From contig NZ_CDBW01000006.1 of assembly GCF_000820145.1 (NCBI RefSeq), positions 426,257-490,256 of the forward strand: a stretch of 64,000 nt of DNA, read 5' to 3'. This document shows positions 17,967 through 27,710 of the stretch, piece by piece. How positions within the stretch are numbered: position 1 is the stretch's first letter; each line of letters opens with the position of its first letter. The translations under genes were made by a program, and so were the position numbers. The notes under the pieces are model-generated. The model had not been told where the DNA came from. It worked only from the letters and a program-made list of their open reading frames with translations, and made no database searches. The DNA is from Aeromonas sobria (lineage in GTDB: Bacteria > Pseudomonadota > Gammaproteobacteria > Enterobacterales > Aeromonadaceae).

Positions 17967-19652
17967 CTAGAACCAAAAACCGATGATAAAGGAGCCTGCC
18001 AGGGTCAGCATCACGTTGGCCACCGCATAGGTGCCCGCGTAGCCAAGGGCTGGAATCGAGCTGTTGGCCGCCTCATTGACCACATCCATCGCCGGAGCAC
18101 AGGTACGGGCGCCGGTGATGGCCCCGAGCAGCAGAGCCGGGTTCATCTTCAATACCCAGACTCCAAACAGGTAGCCAACCAGTACCGGCAAGGTGGTCAC
18201 CAGCATGCCAGAGAACAGCACCACCATGCCCACCTCACTGAGGTGATCCAGGATGCCGCCACCGGCTTTGAGGCCGGTACTCACCATAAACACCGCAAGA
18301 CCGAGATCTTTGGCCAAGCGTAGCGCGCCTGGCGGTACATAGCCGACCGTCGGGTGGTTGGCACGCAGATAGCCCATCAGGATTCCCGCCAGCAGCAAGC
18401 CGACGGCGTTACCCAGGCCAAACTCAAGCTGGCCAAACACCAGTGAGACGGAGCCGATCAGCAGGCCCAGGACAAAGAAGGTGGTGAAGGCCACCAGATC
18501 GGTGGTTTGGCTGTGGATGCTGATAAAGCCGATCTTGTTGGCCAGCAGTTTGACCCGCTGTTTCTCGCCGCTGATCTGCAACACGTCGCCTTTTTGCAGC
18601 ATGATGTTGCGATCGAACGGCATCTCGATCTGGGAGCGCACCACCCGGTTGAGGAAGCACCCTTTCTCGGTGAGGTTGAGCTCCACCAGATGACGACCCA
18701 CCACCGAGTCGTTCTTTACCACGATCTCTTCGGTGACGATCTGCAGGTCAAGCAGGTTGCGATCAAACACCTCTTTACCGTTGCGGTAGTTGACGTCCAG
18801 CTTCTCGTGGCTTTCGGGATACCCCACCAGTGCAATCTCGTCCCCTTCCTGAATAACGGCATCCCCATCGGGACTGGCCAGAATGCCGTTACGGCGGATC
18901 CGTTCGACATAGCAGCCGGTGTGCGGGTAGATGCTGGTTTCGCGCAAGGTTCGGCCACCGATCCAGGCTGCCAGCTCGGGACCGACCCGATAGGCGCGGA
19001 TGATAGGCAGATAGGTCTTGCGGTTGTCACTATCAGAGAGCCCTCGCTCACGGGCAATTTTCTGGGCTTCGGTGTTGAGATCAAGCCGTGCCAGGGAGGG
19101 GAGGTAGCGCACCACCAGCATCAAGCCCACCAGTCCCACCAGATAGGTCAGTGCATAACCGATACCCATATTATCGAGTACTGCCTGCATATCGGTCTGA
19201 TGGGGCAGATTGAGCAGGCCGCTGCGCAGCGCATCCTGGGCACCCACCAGCGCCGGGGTGGAGGTGAGGGAACCCGCCAGGATCCCCGCTGCCATGCCCG
19301 GCCCCAGGTTGAAGAACTTGGCCAGCCCCACCGTCAGTAGCAGGGCGGTCAGCAAGATCACCAGAGTCAGGGTGATGTAGTGGATGCCATCGCGCAGGAA
19401 AACACTGAAAAAATGCGGTCCAGCCTCTATCCCCACGCAGAAGATAAACAGCATAAAACCGACGTTTTCGGTGGTGGCGGTAAACTCGAAGCCCATCTGG
19501 CCAAACAGCAAGGCCGTAAACAGCACGCCAATGGTGTTACCAATCTGGAAGTTGCCAAGCCGTACTTTGCCAAGCAGCAGGCCAAAGGCCAATACCACGA
19601 ATAGCAGCAGGGAGTCACTTTGATGTAGCAGTGTCACGAAATCTATGGTCAT
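17967..19652 (-). CDS. ybjL: Putative transporter YbjL (AspT/YidE family)
   Basis: The protein has 561 residues, exactly the E. coli YbjL length. It is built as five or six membrane segments, two TrkA-C (RCK-C) cytosolic domains (about residues 205-375), then further membrane segments. Segments such as [28 protein letters not shown] and [19 protein letters not shown] align directly with YbjL. The family belongs to the aspartate:alanine antiporter group; the YbjL substrate is not settled, and dicarboxylates are suspected. It converges on tdk with a shared terminator, and about 770 bp of non-coding DNA lies upstream. Confidence 0.9.
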   Translation of the reverse strand: MTIDFVTLLHQSDSLLLFVVLAFGLLLGKVRLGNFQIGNTIGVLFTALLFGQMGFEFTATTENVGFMLFIFCVGIEAGPHFFSVFLRDGIHYITLTLVILLTALLLTVGLAKFFNLGPGMAAGILAGSLTSTPALVGAQDALRSGLLNLPHQTDMQAVLDNMGIGYALTYLVGLVGLMLVVRYLPSLARLDLNTEAQKIARERGLSDSDNRKTYLPIIRAYRVGPELAAWIGGRTLRETSIYPHTGCYVERIRRNGILASPDGDAVIQEGDEIALVGYPESHEKLDVNYRNGKEVFDRNLLDLQIVTEEIVVKNDSVVGRHLVELNLTEKGCFLNRVVRSQIEMPFDRNIMLQKGDVLQISGEKQRVKLLANKIGFISIHSQTTDLVAFTTFFVLGLLIGSVSLVFGQLEFGLGNAVGLLLAGILMGYLRANHPTVGYVPPGALRLAKDLGLAVFMVSTGLKAGGGILDHLSEVGMVVLFSGMLVTTLPVLVGYLFGVWVLKMNPALLLGAITGARTCAPAMDVVNEAANSSIPALGYAGTYAVANVMLTLAGSFIIGFWF

Positions 19653-20425
19653 GCCCGGGGAAACCGAGAGAAAAGTGGGGTCGATATTGTGCCGGAACTA
19701 TCGCCAATAAAGAAGCGCAAGCCACCGATTAATCGGGAGTTATCAGACACTATTTCACCGGCAAGAAGTTTGACAGTAAAGCGGATGGTTGAAAGTTAGT
19801 GTTTATTGCTGAGAGTCGGGCTGTCAATTAGTGAAATCTGCTGATGACCCGCGATCATCACGGGGGGAGGGGGGCCACTTTAGATTGTGCTGCTTTAACG
19901 TACCTCCCAGCTCTGTTTCAGCAGATTCAACCAGGTGCACAGGCTGCTGGTGATGGACGAAAGTGGTGCCGTTGTTACCCGATCGCTGATGCACCAAGGT
20001 CTGGCGAAAAGAGATCGGAGTAAAGGGTCAAAAGAGCCCTGTAGCAGAGGGCCATGAGTGCGTTGGCAAAACAGCATAAAATCAGGTTGATGGGTGAAAA
20101 GTACCCCAGCAGGGTGGGATTACTGGCAATCCCGCGTCCTGACAGGGATTGCTGCAGTTACCCACAGAATCTGTGGATAACCCTGTTAATGAATCTTGCG
20201 CATTGACCGGAAAGCCGCGCCAGTACTGGGATGCAAGTACTGTTCAAAAAATACCGCATTAAAAAAGTTGGTATAAAAATCATATAGTTAGATGCGACGG
20301 CAGAAAACACTGTCGCGCATGGATAGGTAACAAAAGAGGAAGCCTGCAGCAAGAGGGGACTTGTGCATTAAAATCGGAAGGAGAGGCTACTAAAGTGGAT
20401 AACTTGCACCGAGATGGTGAGGAAT
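19653..20425. other. Non-coding stretch between ybjL and tRNA-Asn
   Basis: I see no convincing gene in these 773 bases. Short open frames have no ribosome sites or recognisable products. Contents noted are the GGGATT-ACTGGC-AATCCC hairpin near 20118-20135, the DnaA-box dyad at 20157-20181, a third DnaA-like box at 20394-20402, and AT-rich sequence near 20245-20290. The ybjL promoter should lie near the left end and the tRNA terminator near the right end. Confidence 0.5.
20157..20181. promoter_or_regulatory. Inverted pair of DnaA boxes
   Basis: TTACCCACA (20158-20166, one mismatch to TTATCCACA) faces TGTGGATAA (20172-20180, a perfect box on the other strand). Together they form an 11-bp dyad with a 3-base centre. 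AGTGGATAA at 20394-20402 is a third box with one mismatch. Confidence 0.55.
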
Positions 20426-20501
20426 TGGCTCCCCCGACTGGACTTGAACCAGTGACATACGGATTAACAGTCCGCCGTTCTACCGACTGAACTACGGGGG
20501 A
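20426..20501 (-). tRNA. tRNA-Asn (anticodon GUU)
   Basis: The 76-base gene on the minus strand has a complete cloverleaf. The acceptor stem is TCCCCCG with CGGGGGA and a genomically encoded GCCA end. The D-arm includes AGTTCAGTCGGTAGAAC, the anticodon loop CTGTTAATC carries GTT, and the T-arm includes GGTTCAAGTCC. It is transcribed away from uvrB. No integrase or attachment-site duplication is seen beside it. Confidence 0.97.
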
Positions 20502-20648
20502 ACATCAGGCAAGGAGGAGCACTATACAGAAGCAGTCTTAGGGGGTCAAGCCATTCTCGGCAGGAGACGCACGGGCAGCGCGCCTGTGTGTACCGGTGCC
20601 AAACCCTCGGTTACACTGCGCTTCTGCGGTTTTGTGTCGGGAGTGTTC

Positions 20649-22661
20649 ATGAGCAAATTGTTCAAACTAGTCAGCCAGTTTCAACCTGCCGGCGATCAGC
20701 CAGCGGCAATCAGCCAGCTGCTCGATGGCATCGAGTCCGGCCTTGCCCAGCAGACCCTGCTCGGGGTGACGGGCTCTGGCAAGACGTTCACTATCGCCAA
20801 CGTGATTGCCACCCTGAATCGCCCCACCATGATCATGGCCCCCAACAAAACCCTGGCAGCCCAGCTTTATGGGGAGATGAAGGAGTTTTTCCCCGACAAC
20901 GCGGTAGAATATTTCGTCTCCTACTACGACTACTACCAGCCTGAAGCTTATGTGCCAACCACCGACACCTTTATAGAAAAGGATGCCTCGATCAACGATC
21001 ACATCGAACAGATGCGGTTGTCGGCCACCAAGGCGTTGTTGGAGCGGCGGGACGTGATCATCGTCGCCTCGGTGTCGGCCATTTATGGTTTGGGGGATCC
21101 CCAGGCCTACCTCAGCATGATGTTGCACCTCAAGGTGGGGGATGTGATCAATCAGCGGGATATCCTGCGTCGTCTCGCCGAGCTGCAATACACCCGTAAT
21201 GACATGGCCTTTCAGCGCGGCACCTTCCGGGTGCGAGGGGAGGTGATCGATATCTATCCCGCCGAATCAGACAAATTGGCCTTGCGGGTGGAGCTGTTTG
21301 ACGAGGAGATAGAGCGGCTCTCCCAGTTTGATCCATTAACCGGTGCCATCGAGCAGACGGTGGTGCGTTACACCATCTATCCCAAGACCCACTATGCGAC
21401 CCCGCGCGAAACCATTCTCGGTGCCATCGAGCATATCAAGGAGGAGTTGCGCGGGCGGCGTGAGCAGCTGTTTTCACTGAACAAGCTGGTAGAGGAGCAG
21501 CGGATCAGCCAGCGTACCCAGTTCGACATGGAGATGATGCAGGAGCTGGGTTACTGCTCCGGCATCGAGAACTACAGTCGCTATCTCTCCGGCCGTGCGC
21601 CGGGGGAGCCGCCCCCCACCCTGTTTGACTACCTGCCGGGAGATGGCCTGCTGATCATCGACGAATCCCACGTCACTGTGCCGCAGATCGGCGCCATGTT
21701 CAAAGGAGACAGATCCCGCAAGGAGACCCTGGTGGAGTATGGCTTCAGGCTCCCCTCGGCGCTGGACAACCGCCCCCTCAAGTTTGACGAGTTCGAAGCG
21801 CTGATGCCGCAGACGGTGTTTGTCTCTGCCACCCCGGGCCCCTACGAGCTGGAGAAATCTGGCGGCGATCTGGTGCAGCAGGTCGTGCGTCCCACCGGCC
21901 TGCTCGATCCCGAGATCGAGGTGCGGCCGGTGACCACTCAGGTGGACGATCTGCTCTCCGAGATCCGCAAGCGGGTGGCCGTGACTGAGCGGGTGCTGGT
22001 GACCACCCTGACCAAGCGGATGGCGGAGGATCTGACCGAATATCTGGCAGAACATGATGTCCGGGTGCGTTACCTTCACTCCGACATCGATACGGTGGAG
22101 CGGGTGGAAATTATTCGCGATCTGCGCCTTGGCAAGTTCGATGTGCTGGTGGGGATCAACCTGCTGCGGGAAGGTCTCGACATGCCGGAGGTGTCGCTGG
22201 TAGCGATTCTGGATGCGGATAAAGAGGGCTTCCTGCGCTCTACTCGCTCGCTGATCCAGACCATAGGTCGGGCGGCGCGCAACCTCAACGGTCGGGTCAT
22301 TCTCTATGGGGATACCATCACCAACTCGATGCGGGTTGCCATCGAGGAGACTGATCGCCGCCGCGCCGTGCAGCATGAACATAACCTCAAGCACGGCATC
22401 ACCCCTAAAGGGCTCAACAAGTCAGTGGGGGATGTGATGGACATCGGGAGCAGCCGCACTGCCGGCAAAGCGGGTCGCGGCGCTCGTAAGGCGGCTGAAC
22501 CACAAGGGGAGTACCATGCCCGTTCGGTCAGCGAGATTGCCAAAGAGATCAAGCGGATGGAGGAGCAGATGTTCCAGCATGCACGGGATCTGGAGTTCGA
22601 ACAGGCCGCTGCGCTGCGGGATCAGATCCAGCGGTTGCGTGGCGAGTTGATCGCATCATGA
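20649..22661 (+). CDS. uvrB: Excinuclease ABC subunit B
   Basis: The protein has 670 residues. UvrB receives damaged DNA from UvrA and positions UvrC in nucleotide excision repair. Walker A GVTGSGKT lies near residue 40, the beta-hairpin is [12 protein letters not shown] near residues 92-103, helicase motifs are IIDESH and [12 protein letters not shown], and the C-terminal UVR coiled coil is [27 protein letters not shown]. The ATG at 20649 follows a GGGAG box. No clear LexA operator (CTGT-N8-ACAG) was found in the 147 bases upstream, although uvrB is SOS-controlled in E. coli. The stop overlaps the next gene by four bases. Confidence 0.97.
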   Translation: MSKLFKLVSQFQPAGDQPAAISQLLDGIESGLAQQTLLGVTGSGKTFTIANVIATLNRPTMIMAPNKTLAAQLYGEMKEFFPDNAVEYFVSYYDYYQPEAYVPTTDTFIEKDASINDHIEQMRLSATKALLERRDVIIVASVSAIYGLGDPQAYLSMMLHLKVGDVINQRDILRRLAELQYTRNDMAFQRGTFRVRGEVIDIYPAESDKLALRVELFDEEIERLSQFDPLTGAIEQTVVRYTIYPKTHYATPRETILGAIEHIKEELRGRREQLFSLNKLVEEQRISQRTQFDMEMMQELGYCSGIENYSRYLSGRAPGEPPPTLFDYLPGDGLLIIDESHVTVPQIGAMFKGDRSRKETLVEYGFRLPSALDNRPLKFDEFEALMPQTVFVSATPGPYELEKSGGDLVQQVVRPTGLLDPEIEVRPVTTQVDDLLSEIRKRVAVTERVLVTTLTKRMAEDLTEYLAEHDVRVRYLHSDIDTVERVEIIRDLRLGKFDVLVGINLLREGLDMPEVSLVAILDADKEGFLRSTRSLIQTIGRAARNLNGRVILYGDTITNSMRVAIEETDRRRAVQHEHNLKHGITPKGLNKSVGDVMDIGSSRTAGKAGRGARKAAEPQGEYHARSVSEIAKEIKRMEEQMFQHARDLEFEQAAALRDQIQRLRGELIAS

Positions 22662-22915
22662 GTGCGAAACGCTGGCTGGTCTGGCAACGCCTGCGCCGTC
22701 TCTATCGGGGCTTTCGTCATCCGGCCACCCCCTGGTGGGCCAAAGGGCTGGTCATCCTTATCCTGCTTTATGGCATCAGTCCGGTGGATCTGATCCCCGA
22801 TGTGGTGCCCCTGCTGGGGTGGCTTGATGACATGACCTTATTGCTGGTGTTGCTGTGGGGCTGGGAGCGTTGTCTGCCAGAACAGGTCAGAAAGGGGTTG
22901 CAGCAGGGTGAATGA
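22658..22915 (+). CDS. YkvA/DUF1232 family small membrane protein
   Basis: The protein has 85 residues. The sequence [33 protein letters not shown] is the DUF1232 (YkvA) signature, with the SPVDLIPD block near residues 41-48. One or two membrane segments are predicted. The function of the family is unknown. It starts in an ATGA overlap with uvrB, so translation is coupled; the uvrB-ykvA link may be positional rather than functional. Confidence 0.85.
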   Translation: MSAKRWLVWQRLRRLYRGFRHPATPWWAKGLVILILLYGISPVDLIPDVVPLLGWLDDMTLLLVLLWGWERCLPEQVRKGLQQGE

Positions 22916-23039
22916 CCTGGTGATGCAAGGCATTTATTGAGTCTGTCTGCTCGTTGATTAAAAAGCCCGCAAACAGGTGATTGTGACCCGGATTGCATTG
23001 GCGTAGACTCCACGCCGTTCACTTTATGAGTATGGAAAA

Positions 23040-23690
23040 ATGGATCTGATCCTGTTTGCTATCGATTTTATTCTGCACGTTGACGTGCATTTGAGAGAAC
23101 TGTTCGAAAACTATGGCGTGTGGGTTTACGCCATCCTGTTTCTGATCATCTTCTGTGAGACCGGGCTGGTGGTGACGCCATTTTTGCCCGGTGATTCTCT
23201 GCTGTTTGCTGCCGGAGCGCTGACCGTGGGCAGTGTGCTTGATGTGCATACCTTGGCGGGCGTGCTGATCGTGGCTGCCGTGCTGGGTAATGTGGTCAAC
23301 TACACCATCGGACACTTCTTCGGTGAGCAGCTGTTTCGCAACCCGGATTCAAAAATCTTCCGTCGCGACTATCTGGATAAGACTCACGCCTTCTATGCCA
23401 AGCATGGTGGCAAGACCATTATCATCACCCGTTTTCTGCCTATCGTGCGTACCTTTGCACCGTTCGTGGCGGGGATGGGTGCCATGACCTATCCGCGTTT
23501 CCTGACGTTCAATCTGGTCGGCGGTCTGTTGTGGGTATTGTCGTTTGTCTACGCGGGCCACTTCTTCGGTAACCTGCCAGTGGTGCGTCACAACTTTACC
23601 CTGCTGATCTTCGGCATTATCGCTATCTCGCTGTTGCCTATGGTGTTTGGCATGGTCAAAGCCAGGATGAGTGCCGCCAGGGCGGGCTGA
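23040..23690 (+). CDS. DedA family membrane protein (YqjA/YghB-like)
   Basis: The protein has 216 residues and five or six hydrophobic segments. It carries the DedA signature [19 protein letters not shown] (near residues 38-56; essential Glu in the first part) and [19 protein letters not shown] (conserved arginine). DedA proteins recycle or flip polyprenyl and phospholipid carriers using the proton gradient; this paralogue is closest in wording to YqjA. It has no operon partner and ends at a strong hairpin. Confidence 0.88.
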   Translation: MDLILFAIDFILHVDVHLRELFENYGVWVYAILFLIIFCETGLVVTPFLPGDSLLFAAGALTVGSVLDVHTLAGVLIVAAVLGNVVNYTIGHFFGEQLFRNPDSKIFRRDYLDKTHAFYAKHGGKTIIITRFLPIVRTFAPFVAGMGAMTYPRFLTFNLVGGLLWVLSFVYAGHFFGNLPVVRHNFTLLIFGIIAISLLPMVFGMVKARMSAARAG

Positions 23691-23732
23691 GCGGTTGATG
23701 GATAAGGGATAAAAACGGAAGCCATGATGGCT

Positions 23733-23767
23733 AATGCCAGTCAGTTAATCCTGACTGGCATTTTTTT
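23733..23767 (+). terminator. Terminator after the DedA gene
   Basis: ATGCCAGTCAG-TTAATC-CTGACTGGCAT, an 11-bp perfect stem, is followed by TTTTTTT. Confidence 0.93.
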
Positions 23768-24047
23768 ATTGGTTCTTATGCACTGTGCTGTTGTGGCCCT
23801 GGCTTCACGCGTGGGGATAAGGTCGCGTCCTTCGCGCGAAGCAGGGCGATAATGAGCTCGGCGCATGACTCAAGCCGAGCAGCATGGGTGGCGTGAAGTC
23901 AGTCGGGAGCCTGTTCGATAGAGATAAAAAATCCGAAACCAATCAACAGGTTTCGGATTTTTACAGATCATAAGGCGCGATGAATGGCGCCTTGACTGAT
24001 TTGGCATCAGGCCATCGGAGGCCTTTTTGCTGCTTGTGGAGTCCGGT
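23768..24047. other. Intergenic DNA between the DedA gene and mnmC
   Basis: No gene is seen. Two further hairpins occur: AAAATCCGAAACC / GGTTTCGGATTTTT at about 23927-23962, and AAGGCGC / GCGCCTT at about 23972-23993. The first resembles a two-way terminator and lies about 85 bases beyond the mnmC stop in its direction of transcription. Confidence 0.5.
23927..23962. terminator. Likely terminator downstream of mnmC
   Basis: A 13-bp perfect inverted repeat with an 8-base loop and A/T tracts on either side can serve the minus-strand mnmC transcript. Confidence 0.75.
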
Positions 24048-26045
24048 TTAGACCAAGGCTTTACCCTTGAGCAGCTTGCGCACCCAGTAACGGGCCGGGT
24101 GGAGGGCCTCCAGCAGATCGGCAGCCAGCGGCAGGGGATCGCCGCAGATCTCGCTGGCGAGCAGCTCGCCACAGAGCGGGGCCGAGCAGAGACCCCTTGA
24201 GCCGAGCGCCCCCAGCACATAGAGGCCGGGGTGAAGGGGCAGCGGTTGGGCATTGTGCTGATCACGCTGCAGATGGGCATAGTGATCCGCCAGACCTTGC
24301 AATCTGGCCACTGGCCCCACCACTGGCAGGTGATCCCGACTGGCACAGCGCACCCCTACGCGCGCCTCATTGCCACTGATATCCACCTCGGCGGGCCACT
24401 GCTGATCCGGCAGGCAGGCTTGCAGTCGCGCCTGATTCTGGGCTTGTTCATCGGAGCGAAACTCAAGGCTGCTCTGGTTGCGGCCATAACTGGCACCGAT
24501 ACAGTGCTGCTCGTTGTGCATTGGCGTGAGGTAGCCATCGTAGCAGAGCACTGTCTTGAGTTGGCGCAAGCTGGCCGAGGTCGGCACATGGCTCACCTGA
24601 CCCCGTACCGGATAGAGCGGCAGCTCGGCAAAGGGGAGCAGTGCGGGCAACTGGTGACCGGCGGCGACCACCAGATTGGGGCTCTGCCAGTGGCGGCCAT
24701 CCTCACTCTCCAATCGCCAGCCATCCGCCTGCTCGGTAATGGCGCTCACCCGGGTATTGTATTCAACCTGCAGCAGGCCGCTGGCTTGCGCCTCCTCGAT
24801 GGCGGCGCGGGTGAGATCGGCGGGACAGAGCCAGCCCCCCAGCGGGTAGCTGACCCCTTCATGACCACTGGGCAGGCCAGCGACCGTTTCGGTCTCAGCG
24901 GCGGTCAGGGGCTGCATCAGCGCCGGGGGGAAGGGGCCCTGACTCATCTTGGTCAGCTTGGCGCGGGATTTGTCGTCATAGCCCAGTTGCACCACACCGC
25001 ACAATTCAAAAGCGATGGGATGGCGCTCGGCCAGCGCCAGCAGCCGTTGGCGAGCGTAGCCAAAGGCCAGCGAATAGAAGCGCGACAGCGCATCGTGCTC
25101 GCCATTGAGCAGCGGGTAGAGCGCGCCCTGGCGGTTGCCGGAGGCGCCGGTTGCCGGTTCGCCATCTTCGCACAACAGGGTCACCTTGCGGCCCCGCTCC
25201 ACCAGCGACAGGGCGGTCATGGCCGAGGCTACGCCACCGCCGATGATCACTACCTCGCCCTCCCGCCCGGCAGGACGGTCATAGCAGGGGGCAATGCTCT
25301 GCTGCGGGAGCTTGTCTGCGCGCTGGCCTGCCAGCATGGACCACTTGCTGCCGAACCCCTTGATTTTTTTCGTGGCAAAACCTGCCTCAATCAGGCCACG
25401 GCGTACAAAGCCGGCGCAGGTAAATGTGGTTAGCGTGGCGTGGGGGCGAGCAAGGCGTGCCAGGCCTTGAAAGAGTGTCTGGGTCCACATCTCGGGATTT
25501 CTGGTTGGGGTAAAGCCATCCAGATACCAGGCATCGACCAGCCCTTGCGGCCCATGAGGCACGCGCGGCAGCATCTCTTCGATATCTCCCAGCCACAGAT
25601 CGAGCCGCACCCTGCCATGGGCAAAGTGCAGACGATGGCAGCCAGAGGTCGCGATCGGCCACTGGGCAATCAGCTGCTGACTCAAGGCGGCGAGTTCTGG
25701 CCAGGCACCATGCGCCTTGCGCAGGTCCTCGGTAGCAAGGGGGTATTTTTCAAAACTGATGAAGTGCAGGCGAGCGCCGTGGCCCGTATCGGGGGCTTGG
25801 GCCAGAAAGGCTTCCATGGTCGCCAGAAAATTGAGACCGGTGCCAAAGCCGGTTTCGCCGATGACGAAACAGTCGCGATCGTGCTGTGAAAAGCGCTCTG
25901 GTAGCCGGTTTTGCAATAAAAAAACGTAACGGGTCTCACTGAGACCGTGGTTATCGGCAAAGTAGACATCCCCGAACTCGCTGGAGATAGGTGTACCTGT
26001 GTCGCTCCAGTCCAATCGGGCATGCTGTAAGGTTGTTTGACTCAC
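24048..26045 (-). CDS. mnmC: Bifunctional tRNA 5-methylaminomethyl-2-thiouridine synthase MnmC
   Basis: The protein has 665 residues in two parts. The N-terminal methyltransferase (MnmC2, residues about 1-235) has the SAM motif GETGFGTGLNFL and the YLDGFTPTRNPEMW block. The C-terminal FAD oxidase (MnmC1, from about residue 260) opens with VVIIGGGVASAMTALSLVERG. It removes the carboxymethyl group and then methylates to finish mnm5s2U34 in tRNA. A GTG start at 26045 is preferred over an upstream ATG, since GAGG lies seven bases before it and the product then aligns with E. coli MnmC. Confidence 0.94.
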   Translation of the reverse strand: MSQTTLQHARLDWSDTGTPISSEFGDVYFADNHGLSETRYVFLLQNRLPERFSQHDRDCFVIGETGFGTGLNFLATMEAFLAQAPDTGHGARLHFISFEKYPLATEDLRKAHGAWPELAALSQQLIAQWPIATSGCHRLHFAHGRVRLDLWLGDIEEMLPRVPHGPQGLVDAWYLDGFTPTRNPEMWTQTLFQGLARLARPHATLTTFTCAGFVRRGLIEAGFATKKIKGFGSKWSMLAGQRADKLPQQSIAPCYDRPAGREGEVVIIGGGVASAMTALSLVERGRKVTLLCEDGEPATGASGNRQGALYPLLNGEHDALSRFYSLAFGYARQRLLALAERHPIAFELCGVVQLGYDDKSRAKLTKMSQGPFPPALMQPLTAAETETVAGLPSGHEGVSYPLGGWLCPADLTRAAIEEAQASGLLQVEYNTRVSAITEQADGWRLESEDGRHWQSPNLVVAAGHQLPALLPFAELPLYPVRGQVSHVPTSASLRQLKTVLCYDGYLTPMHNEQHCIGASYGRNQSSLEFRSDEQAQNQARLQACLPDQQWPAEVDISGNEARVGVRCASRDHLPVVGPVARLQGLADHYAHLQRDQHNAQPLPLHPGLYVLGALGSRGLCSAPLCGELLASEICGDPLPLAADLLEALHPARYWVRKLLKGKALV

Positions 26046-26407
26046 GTTTTCCTCGGCTCGCGTCACACAAATCGCGGGCATTCTACGTGATTACCATCCC
26101 CCCTGCACAGAATGGCCGTCGATAACCGGTTTAAAGCGACATAGTGCCTTGCTGAGTGCCTTGCTGACCTCGCCGTAGCCCAAACCGCTTTGGCCAGTGG
26201 CAGTGCGACGAGCACGCGCAATGTTTAAACCCTGTGGCGCTGGTTTGCTGTGCTCCTGTCTTGCCCCTATTAGCCGGGAGGAGGGCTGTCATACCGGCGC
26301 AACCCGCGGATGCATATCTGCTGGTTATAAGGGGTATAACCAGCGCGTGACAGCATGACTCTTTATACTGCACCCCTCAAAACAGCAATTTTTCAGGCGG
26401 TGCGTTT
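26046..26407. other. Intergenic DNA between mnmC and the sulfatase-maturase gene
   Basis: I see no gene in the 362 bases. They hold a tandem 12-bp repeat (AGTGCCTTGCTG twice, about 26142-26165) and the operator-like dyad at 26321-26343. The divergent promoters of mnmC and of the maturase gene must lie here. Confidence 0.5.
26321..26343. promoter_or_regulatory. Operator-like dyad upstream of the sulfatase-maturase operon
   Basis: CTGGTTATA and TATAACCAG form a perfect 9-bp inverted repeat around AGGGG. The core TATAAGGGGTATA fits the LysR T-N11-A pattern. It lies 65 bases before the maturase start. The LysR gene at 29666-30601 is the nearest candidate regulator. Confidence 0.5.
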
Positions 26408-27706
26408 ATGGTGATTACTCCGGGTCCACAGTTCAACGGCAAGGCATCCAAGCGGATGCATGTGATGGCCAAACCGATCGGGGCCGTGTGTAACATCGAC
26501 TGCACCTACTGTTACTACCTCAGCAAGCAAGAGCTGCTGGAGTACAAAAAGGGCTGCTCCCCCGAGATGGATGAGCAGACCCTTGAAACCTATATCCGCC
26601 AATATATCGAGGGGCAGAATACCCCCGAGATCATCTTCTCCTGGCAGGGTGGCGAGCCAACCCTGCTCGGGCTCGACTATTTTCGCAAGGTGGTCGAACT
26701 GCAGCGCAAATATCAGCCGCAAGGGGTGGTGATTGCCAACGATCTGCAGACCAATGGCATTTTGCTCAATGACGAGTGGTGTGAATTTCTAGCAGCCAAC
26801 AACTTCCTCATCGGTCTGAGCATCGATGGGCCCGAGCTGCTGCACAACACTTACCGGGTCAACCGTGCCGGGCGTGGTACCTTCCGCCAGGTGATGGCGG
26901 CGGTGGCGCTGCTGCACAAATACAAGGTGAAGTTTGCCACCCTGACCTGCGTCAACAACCTCACCAGCAAGAATGCGCTGGAGGTCTATCGCTTCCTGCG
27001 TGACGAGGTGAAGTCGCCCCAGATGCAGTTTATCCCCATCGTCGAACAAAAGAGTTTTCGCACCACGGCGCCTCAGACCTGGCAGCCGCAGGAGCAACTC
27101 AAGCAGGGCGACAAGCGCCTCAACCCCTGGCACAAAAACTCGGTGGTCGAACCCTGGTGTGTCTCGGCCGAAGGGTGGGGGGATTTTCTCATCACCATTT
27201 TCAACGAGTGGGCAGAGCGGGATCTGGGCCGGGTGTTTGTGCAGTATTTCGAAGCCAGTGTCGAGACCTGGATGGGGCGTAAGAACCCGCTCTGCACCCT
27301 GGGGGAGATCTGCGGCAAGGGGCTGGCGATGGAGCCTAACGGCGATGTGTTCGCCTGTGACCACTATGTCTATCCCAAGTACCAGATCGGCAATATCCAC
27401 CATCAGCCGCTGAACGAACTGGCCTATTCACCGGCTCAGCAAGCATTCGGTTTTGCCAAGTCACGTACCTTGACCCGTCAGTGTCAGCAGTGTGACTACC
27501 AGTTTGCCTGCTATGGCGAGTGCCCGAAGAATCGCTTTATCCGCACCCATGAGGGAGAAACCGGTTTGAACTACCTCTGCGCCGGCTGGCACAAGTTTTT
27601 CAGCCACATCGATCAGTCGATGGCCTTCATCCTGCGCCGGGCCGGTTATCCGGTGGCGCACGGTAAATTCCGTGATGCGGTGATAAACAGTGTGCAGGGG
27701 AAATAG
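26408..27706 (+). CDS. Anaerobic sulfatase-maturating enzyme (radical SAM/SPASM)
   Basis: The protein has 432 residues. The radical-SAM cluster motif is CNIDCTYC (C28, C32, C35), followed by WQGGEPTLLG, the SAM-binding GGEP. The C-terminal SPASM part binds two more iron-sulfur clusters through CTLGEICG, CDHY, CQQCDYQFACYGECPKNR and a final C. The enzyme converts the active-site Cys (or Ser) of sulfatases to formylglycine without oxygen. Its substrate is very likely the arylsulfatase at 37513-39078, whose motif is CTAGR. It heads a three-gene plus-strand operon; the next ATG is four bases past its stop. Confidence 0.93.
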   Translation: MVITPGPQFNGKASKRMHVMAKPIGAVCNIDCTYCYYLSKQELLEYKKGCSPEMDEQTLETYIRQYIEGQNTPEIIFSWQGGEPTLLGLDYFRKVVELQRKYQPQGVVIANDLQTNGILLNDEWCEFLAANNFLIGLSIDGPELLHNTYRVNRAGRGTFRQVMAAVALLHKYKVKFATLTCVNNLTSKNALEVYRFLRDEVKSPQMQFIPIVEQKSFRTTAPQTWQPQEQLKQGDKRLNPWHKNSVVEPWCVSAEGWGDFLITIFNEWAERDLGRVFVQYFEASVETWMGRKNPLCTLGEICGKGLAMEPNGDVFACDHYVYPKYQIGNIHHQPLNELAYSPAQQAFGFAKSRTLTRQCQQCDYQFACYGECPKNRFIRTHEGETGLNYLCAGWHKFFSHIDQSMAFILRRAGYPVAHGKFRDAVINSVQGK

Positions 27707-27710
27707 AGCA

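Noticed and set aside
19895..20352. Two short minus-strand frames of about 60 codons upstream of tRNA-Asn
   Set aside because: No start context, no family resemblance; one runs through the DnaA-box dyad.
20426..20501. tRNA-Asn as an integration site for a mobile island
   Set aside because: No integrase, no repeated tRNA end and ordinary housekeeping genes on both sides.
20502..20648. Search for an SOS (LexA) box before uvrB
   Set aside because: No CTGT-N8-ACAG or close variant was found; only scattered half-sites.
26131..26373. 80-codon minus-strand frame between mnmC and the maturase gene
   Set aside because: It has no ribosome site, runs through the operator-like dyad and has no recognisable product.
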